64,000 nucleotides of DNA from Brienomyrus brachyistius (Eukaryota; Chordata; Actinopteri; Osteoglossiformes; Mormyridae): contig NC_064555.1 of NCBI RefSeq assembly GCF_023856365.1, positions 18,176,254-18,240,253 of the forward strand. The letters run 5' to 3'. The notes under the pieces are model-generated. The model was not told the DNA's origin. It did not search any database and saw nothing but the letters and a program-made list of their open reading frames with translations. Shown piece after piece: positions 58,191 through 64,000 of this stretch. Every line of letters begins with the position of its first letter. Position 1 is the first letter of the stretch. The translations under genes were made by a program, and so were the position numbers.

Positions 58191-61100
58191 ATGACTCCTA
58201 AAAGCACTTTGATTTTAGTGACTTGCGTGGCTTTGTGTGGCTCTAAGGGCGCACTGAGCGACAATGTGCTGGTGGTGCCAGGAGAGTACAGCCACTGGCT
58301 CAACATGCGTGCCATGCTGGAGGAGCTGGTGAACCGCAATCACAGCGTCACCGTGCTGGTGAATTCCGCCTCCCCGACGGTGGACTACACCCGCCTGGAG
58401 CGCTTCCACTTCGAGGTCTTCCAAGTGCCTTTCAGCAAGTGCCAGTTGCATGGCATTTCCGAGGAGCTGATCCGTTTCTGGATATACAATGCGTCCGACG
58501 CTTCCGTAATGGAAATTGCGTCTAAGGTCATAGAAGTGACGAGCCAAGCGACACCTCTGCAAATGCAAGCGTGCGACGCGATGCTCCGCAACAAGGAGCT
58601 GCAGGACAAGCTGAGACGCGGCAGCTTCCATGTCCTGCTGTCTGATCCCATGATCCAGTGCGGCGATCTGCTGGCCGAAGCTCTCGGGATCCCCCTGATC
58701 TACTCCTTAAGGTTCTCCTTCGGTTATACCATAGAAAGGTTTTGCGGACAGCTGCCAGTCCCGGCTTCTTACGTCCCAGCCGCCCCACTACAGTATTCCG
58801 ACCGGATGAGTTTTGTGGAAAGATTAACAAACGTCTTAATGTATGCCTTTCATACCTCATTTTTTCACATCTACTCGATAGTCAACTGGAATAGATACTA
58901 CAGTGACTTTTTGGGTAAGGTAAAAATTGGAGACAAAGAACATGTGTACAAAAATTATACCCAACAAATCAGACATTTGCACAATGAACGCTGATAGCAA
59001 ATTTCTCGTGTACATCATAAATAAGAATTTTTTAAAAGTAATTCTAATTTAAATTGATCACATCACTATTTTTCGGTAAAGGTTACTTGAATTAATATTT
59101 ATGCTTGTTTGTCCATTATGCCGCCATAATGTACGAGGATTGTCAAATACGTGCATGCAATACACAAGGCAAATTGTAATGGTGTTAGCAGCAGTGAAAC
59201 TGAAGTAAAAAATGACAGCCATGCTGAATCAGTCAGTAGGCCGACATGGTGCAAGAGGGTCTAGCTGCAGGCGTCTGTAGAGTGGTATACGTCACCTCCA
59301 CAGGAATCACGTGATCTTTAAGGACGTAAAGTGGTGCTCCGGTTAATGTTTATTTGCTGTAACACAGAGTTGAGGTCACTCTACAGGCGTCTGCAGCTGG
59401 ACCCTTCTCACATGGTGCAGGACATGTAGCCGTACGTGTAGTTGCGTGTCCTCGCGATGAGGCTTGGTCTTATCTATCACAAGATAAGGTTTGCATTTAA
59501 AGTTCAAGGTGCACAGTTAATCATTCGGTATATTTTGCGATCTATCAAAAAATCAGTTTATAGCATTCCTAATCATCTGAAAGGTGGCATCAGACACGCG
59601 CGTCATAGTTGGGATTAAGGTTTTGCCCATAGAAATGAATGGACGGTCCCCACAAATATGAATACAGGTGTGTGCATTTGTGTATGTGTGTGAGGAACTT
59701 GCATCTTCTCCATGTCTTTTGCTCACCATGACGTGATGCTGGATAAATCAATAAAGATAGTGGAGGGTTCCCCCCCTCTTGCCGTTGTTGCCGCTGCTTC
59801 ATTGAAGAATTCTCTATCCATCCTGTGCAGGCAGACCCACGACGGTCTGTGACGTCATGGGGAAGGCGGATGTTTGGCTGATTCGCACCTACTGGGACTT
59901 TGAGTATCCTCGGCCTTTGCTGCCGAACTTTCAGTTTGTGGGGGGGCTTCACTGCAAGCCGGCCAAACCGCTGCCCAGTGTAAGTGTCTCTGAAGCGTGC
60001 CTCAGTCGGGCAGCTTACGCGTGTCCAAAACTATTGATAACCACAACCTGATGTGTCAGGCGTTTCTCCACAGATGAATGTGTGAATAAGCACTTATTTG
60101 ACATGGTCTCAGAGGAGAGCTTTGCTATGCAACACAAGAGAGGAATATCATTCTGAAATTCTCTGGGGATTTGCAGCAATACCTATGTTTTGGCTCGTGT
60201 GAATTTTGCATAATAATGCAAAGTACTCTGCAGTGAATCAGCCAAAGTTACTAAAATGATATGTGTAAGAGAGTCACCTTCAAAATGACAGCTCATTACA
60301 TCACACTGTAAAACTGTATATTGCTGTAGTTCTGCTTGGCGGTTCCCCCACCTTCCGCACTGCGCTGGCAGCTGGAAGGTGGATGGAGAGAGAATTTTCA
60401 GAACATTACTGAACAGTTTTGAAAGCGATACGCGGCGATGGGTGACTTGCGGGCCATTTTCATTATTGTTTGTGTCGCTGCCATAAACCCTCTGAGGGAA
60501 CCTAAACTGTTGTGTTTCAGGATATAGAAGAGTTTGTGCAGAGCTCTGGAGATGCCGGTATTGTGGTGATTTCTTTCGGAACGCTGATTCCGAACCTGAC
60601 CCGGGATAAGGGGAACGTGATTGCTTCTGCTCTTGGACAGATCCCACAGAAGGTCGGAGCCAGACTATTATCCATACTATTCCATTTTCAAAACTATTTC
60701 AAACTCACTCCCATGTATGCAGCACATTTGCCTGGCGGTATTCATGCCTGCTACCTGTTCAACAACAGTAGGGCCCTCGTTGTTCTATGTCCTTAATTGA
60801 ATCTTCTGCTCTGTAATGACCCAAGGATGTTCACTGTGTGTCTATGTTCTGCCGGCAGGTTCTGTGGAAGTACAGCGGGGAGAAACCAGACACCTTAGCT
60901 CCGAACACTAGAGTTTATGACTGGTTACCGCAAAATGATCTTCTGGGTAATGCGTTCACTGTCTGTAAAATGCCCACTGTCTCCTTGTCAGTCTTCTAAC
61001 TTAATAGATGACATAGAATAACCCACCAATTTCTGTCACGTTGATAAGGTCACCCCAAGACTAGAGCTTTTGTTACCCACGGTGGCACCAATGGCATCTA

Positions 61101-61897
61101 TGAAGCCATCTACCACGCCGTCCCCATGGTCGGCATCCCCATGTTTTCTGACCAGCCGGACAACATGGCCCGTATGAGGAATAAAGGGGCTGCTGTTGTC
61201 CTGGACTTTAACACCATGCGTTCCAAAGACCTGGTCGACGCCCTGAACACTGTGATCAACGTGCCGTCGTAAGCCAATCATGAGTGCCATTGGGGCAATA
61301 AAGTCAGAAAACTATAGCAGTGTATAATCTTAAGACAAGCCTTTCAAACTTAGGTTTACTGTGTAAAGTCACTAGCTATCCTGAAGCTAGAATGCCAGAA
61401 TACATATATAATATATATATATATATATATTGAAAAATTGAATCAACTTCAGTTTAAAATGTAATGCAGTTTAATGTAATATACAAATAATATCCAAATG
61501 CAGTGACAAGATAATTTATTTTAAAGCTGTTTAATTTCCACTTTTAATTAATTTCTTGACTGTCTGAAGTCTCTTGGTTTTATCTGCGTCTTCATGTGAT
61601 TTTTGCGCTCGCAGGTACAAGGAGAGTGTGACGAGGTTGTCTCGGATCCATCACGACCAGCCGATGAAACCGCTGGACCGCGCCGTCTTCTGGATCGAGT
61701 TTGTCATGCGGAACAAAGGAGCCAAACACCTGCGTGTCCAAGCTCACAACCTGACCTGGTTCCAGTACCACAGTCTGGACGTGCTCGCAGTGCTGCTGTG
61801 CAGTGCAGCACTGGCCCTCTACACCTTCCTGAAGACATGCAAGTATTGTTTCCGGTTGTGCTGCCAGAAGTCAAAAGCAAAGAACAAAACGGAATGA
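58191..61897 (+). CDS. UDP-glucuronosyltransferase, UGT2 type
   Basis: Six exons: 58191-58914, 59831-59979, 60521-60652, 60859-60946, 61049-61268 and 61615-61897; 1596 nt, 531 aa. Exon lengths 149/132/88/220 and the separate 149-nt second exon are the UGT2 pattern. Signal peptide ~1-21. His35 in YSHWLNM fits the catalytic base, and Asp152 is the likely partner. The UGT signature spans ~357-403: [21 protein letters not shown]379, E383 and FSDQPDN, whose Asp399-Gln400 contact the sugar. A C-terminal membrane helix and a basic cytosolic tail ([10 protein letters not shown]) complete a type I ER protein. It transfers glucuronic acid from UDP-glucuronate to small lipophilic acceptors such as steroids, bilirubin or xenobiotics. 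No disabling change is seen. The start at 58,191 is chosen because a splice acceptor separates it from the further in-frame ATG at 58,116. Confidence 0.93.
59245..59418. mobile_element. MITE in UGT intron 1
   Basis: CATGGTGCAAGAGGGTCTAG...GGCGTCTGTAGAGTG is an imperfect inverted repeat of CACTCTACAGGCGTCTGCAG...CCCTTCTCACATG. CATGGTGCA at both ends suggests a flanking duplication. Confidence 0.65.
61403..61431. repeat. (TA)n microsatellite
   Basis: TA dinucleotides in the last UGT intron. Confidence 0.9.
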
Positions 61898-62270
61898 TGT
61901 CTGTACTTTGTTAAAGAACTTCCTGTTAGATACTTTTGTACATACTTCCAGTAAGCAGTTAAACATTTAAACAATGTGCTATATATACAAATGATTGGTC
62001 TTGCCAGTACTGTAGCTCACTGATATAATTTTATCACTGCAACATAGTTAGTTTCCCTTAAATAGCTACTTGCTGTAATAATTATTCTGTCTCAGTAGGT
62101 GATTGAAGGAATTTCAGTAGGATGCTAATGGCATAAGTGGTGTTTTTTCTTATACAGCAAATGGAAATATTCTAATGTATATTGACCTGGGATTTGTAAC
62201 ATGTACATATGCAGCTATTAAATTACTTTTCCTCTTGGGGTAAATACCCAATTTGAAGTGCTTAATTAAA

Positions 62271-62276
62271 AATAAA
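62271..62276 (+). terminator. polyadenylation signal of the UGT gene
   Basis: AATAAA ~370 bases after the stop codon. Confidence 0.55.
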
Positions 62277-62279
62277 ACT

Positions 62280-64000
62280 TAATTTTTTATATTTTTAGTC
62301 TCTATGAATAAAAAATTAGGCAAAGCAGCTAAATCGCATCTGACCCAGTCAATGTTTCCCTGCATGACATAAATCCAGTTAGTGATTGATGTGGCGCTCC
62401 CCCTAGTGGACATTGGAAACCTTACACTCCTTAGAGGTAAATGTTCTTTTATTCTGGGACCAAGTAACAGTTCTAGTCTGTCACTCAAGTGTGTTTTTGT
62501 TTAAACTACTACTGAATTGGCTGTATTACAAACACTTAGTCACAGATGGTAACCTGTGGCGCCCCCTAGTGGCCCAGCTGGGTAATTATGAGGGGCTGAA
62601 CTTCTGCGGCTGAGTAGTTGGTGATTCCACACAATGTGTCAATGGACTGGGAGGCAAACTGTGACGGTCTTTGGAACGCATTAATATTTACATGTATCTG
62701 CTGCCATTGGATCTCCTTTGTTCAGCAAAGTGCTCTCCGTTTGATAGTCACAGTTGAAGAGAAGCAAGCTGTATATGTATCTGAGAATCTATTACACTGA
62801 TTCAAGTTCACACGAGTGCATCTTGGTGTCAGGCAGGGCCACCGACAGGGGGAAACCGACTCAGCCTGTAACCTTTAAATAATATGCTGGAATAATTTAT
62901 GAAAAATACGTGTTTGTGAAAACTAGAGTGAAAATGGTTTGTCCTGTTTACGCCATGACAAAGCAAAAGTGTAATATTTAGCCGCCCCCCAGAGTTAAGT
63001 GTCAAAATGGCAGGTTAACCATAACCCTAATCATGTTCCATAAGGAGCATTGCTTAATAGGACACATCAGCCTATCAGATCGCAGAAGCAAACTCAAGCA
63101 ATCGATCATTAGGCAGAATTGTAGTATTTTTAAGAACAGGCAACCTATGAACATCAAGCGCACAGTGATGTTGACTGAGTTATGCAGTACATACTACTGT
63201 TTTGGTAATGCATGGTATGGATGGGTGATACCATGGACTTTCTGATTCAGCATTTCAATATGGGTCTGCAACATCACTAATACTCGCGATGGAAGAGATC
63301 TGCGCTCCATCAGGAGAAACGTCGAATGTAAGTGAAGGAAGCAACAGCTGGGCGGCCACATTTTCAAAAGGGAGATGTTGTGGGTGGAAGGGGAAAAAGT
63401 CAGTGGTGTGGCAATACTTAGTCTGTTTAATATCTGACAGTCAACAGACTGGTTTTGTGAATTGTAAACTCTGAAAACTTATGCCAACTAAAACCGGAAA
63501 TTCTGCTGACTTTTCAGCACCTGAAGCATCGCCATCCAATAAAACATACTGAATGCGAGCGCTTACAGTCACAGACGCCAGTAACGTCAAACCTGCACCC
63601 CGGAACAAGGAGTGAGGCAGTCAGAAAAATGACAGCAGTAAATCGTAACTTTTTGGGGGGGAGTGTGAACAATAAAGAATTCCTGTGTATTCATACTTAT
63701 ATAATGGCCACATTAAATATCATTATTATAATTGACTGTAAAGGCATTGTAGGCCCATATAAATTAGGGACGGGCAACTGGTAGCCGGCATCCAGTCCCT
63801 TGTACTTTTTTTCCCAGCCTGCTCGCCGCACAACAATTTTAAATGTATTATACCGCCGGTGAGATGACATATCCCAGCATGCTCTGCTGGTATGTGTATA
63901 ATAGCCCCTTGTTTGTGTTAAAAAGCAGCAGAAGAAGAATAATATTGGAAGCTAGAAATAAGGTCATAAGCCCCATGTGTATAACTCACATATATCCATT
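62280..64000. other. intergenic end of window with repeat fragments
   Basis: No gene seen. Short GGCGC(T/C)CCCCCTAGTGG(A/C) motifs at ~62,392 and ~62,559 are typical of fish dispersed repeats. A hAT/BED relic lies at ~63,500-63,640. Confidence 0.5.
63505..63640 (+). mobile_element. hAT (BED-finger) transposase relic
   Basis: A short open stretch reads LLTFQHLKHRHPIKH, the second half of a BED zinc finger of hAT/ZBED type, continuing HTECERLQSQTPV. It is related to the relic at ~12,400. No intact transposase is present. Confidence 0.5.

Noticed and set aside
1..64000. CRISPR arrays, bacterial operons, rRNA or functional tRNA genes
   Set aside because: The window is eukaryotic. The tandem repeats are minisatellites without spacers, and the tRNA-like boxes belong to SINEs.

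Overview
This is a vertebrate nuclear genomic window, most likely from a ray-finned (teleost-type) fish. The evidence is many short exons with GT-AG introns, an intact Tc1-type transposon, tRNA-derived SINEs, typical fish MITEs, and gene families with fish-style architecture (fam83h, RTP, six-exon UGT2). I cannot name the species. Gene models were built by hand from splice sites, reading-frame phase and protein motifs, without transcripts.

Layout. (1) About 1-19,745, + strand: a 38-coding-exon gene for a ~1047-aa protein I do not recognise. It carries six U1/matrin-like C2H2 fingers and is built from five tandem copies of the same five-exon cassette. (2) 19.7-28.3 kb: mostly non-genic, with a large 43/33-bp minisatellite and one orphan immunoglobulin-domain exon on the - strand (23,723-24,016). 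(3) 28,500-34,968, + strand: a small coiled-coil protein best read as SYCE1 (synaptonemal complex central element protein 1). Its first intron holds a young complete Tc1-type element nested in an older composite MITE. (4) 38,080-46,770, - strand: fam83h, convergent with syce1. (5) 46.8-54.7 kb: gene-poor and repeat-rich. (6) 54,906-55,982, + strand: a three-exon receptor-transporting-protein (RTP) family gene with an ISRE-like site upstream. (7) 58,191-61,897, + strand: a complete six-exon UGT2-type UDP-glucuronosyltransferase. (8) 61.9-64 kb: no gene seen, with a hAT/BED transposase relic near the end.

The genes do not form a pathway; they are an ordinary eukaryotic neighbourhood. The most unusual object is the first gene. 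Its cassettes share exon sizes (the fourth exon is 58 nt in all five), intron phases (1-0-0-1-1) and residue patterns. They alternate as A-B-A-B-C, which implies that an A-B doublet was itself duplicated. I consider this the best candidate for an undescribed domain architecture in the window.
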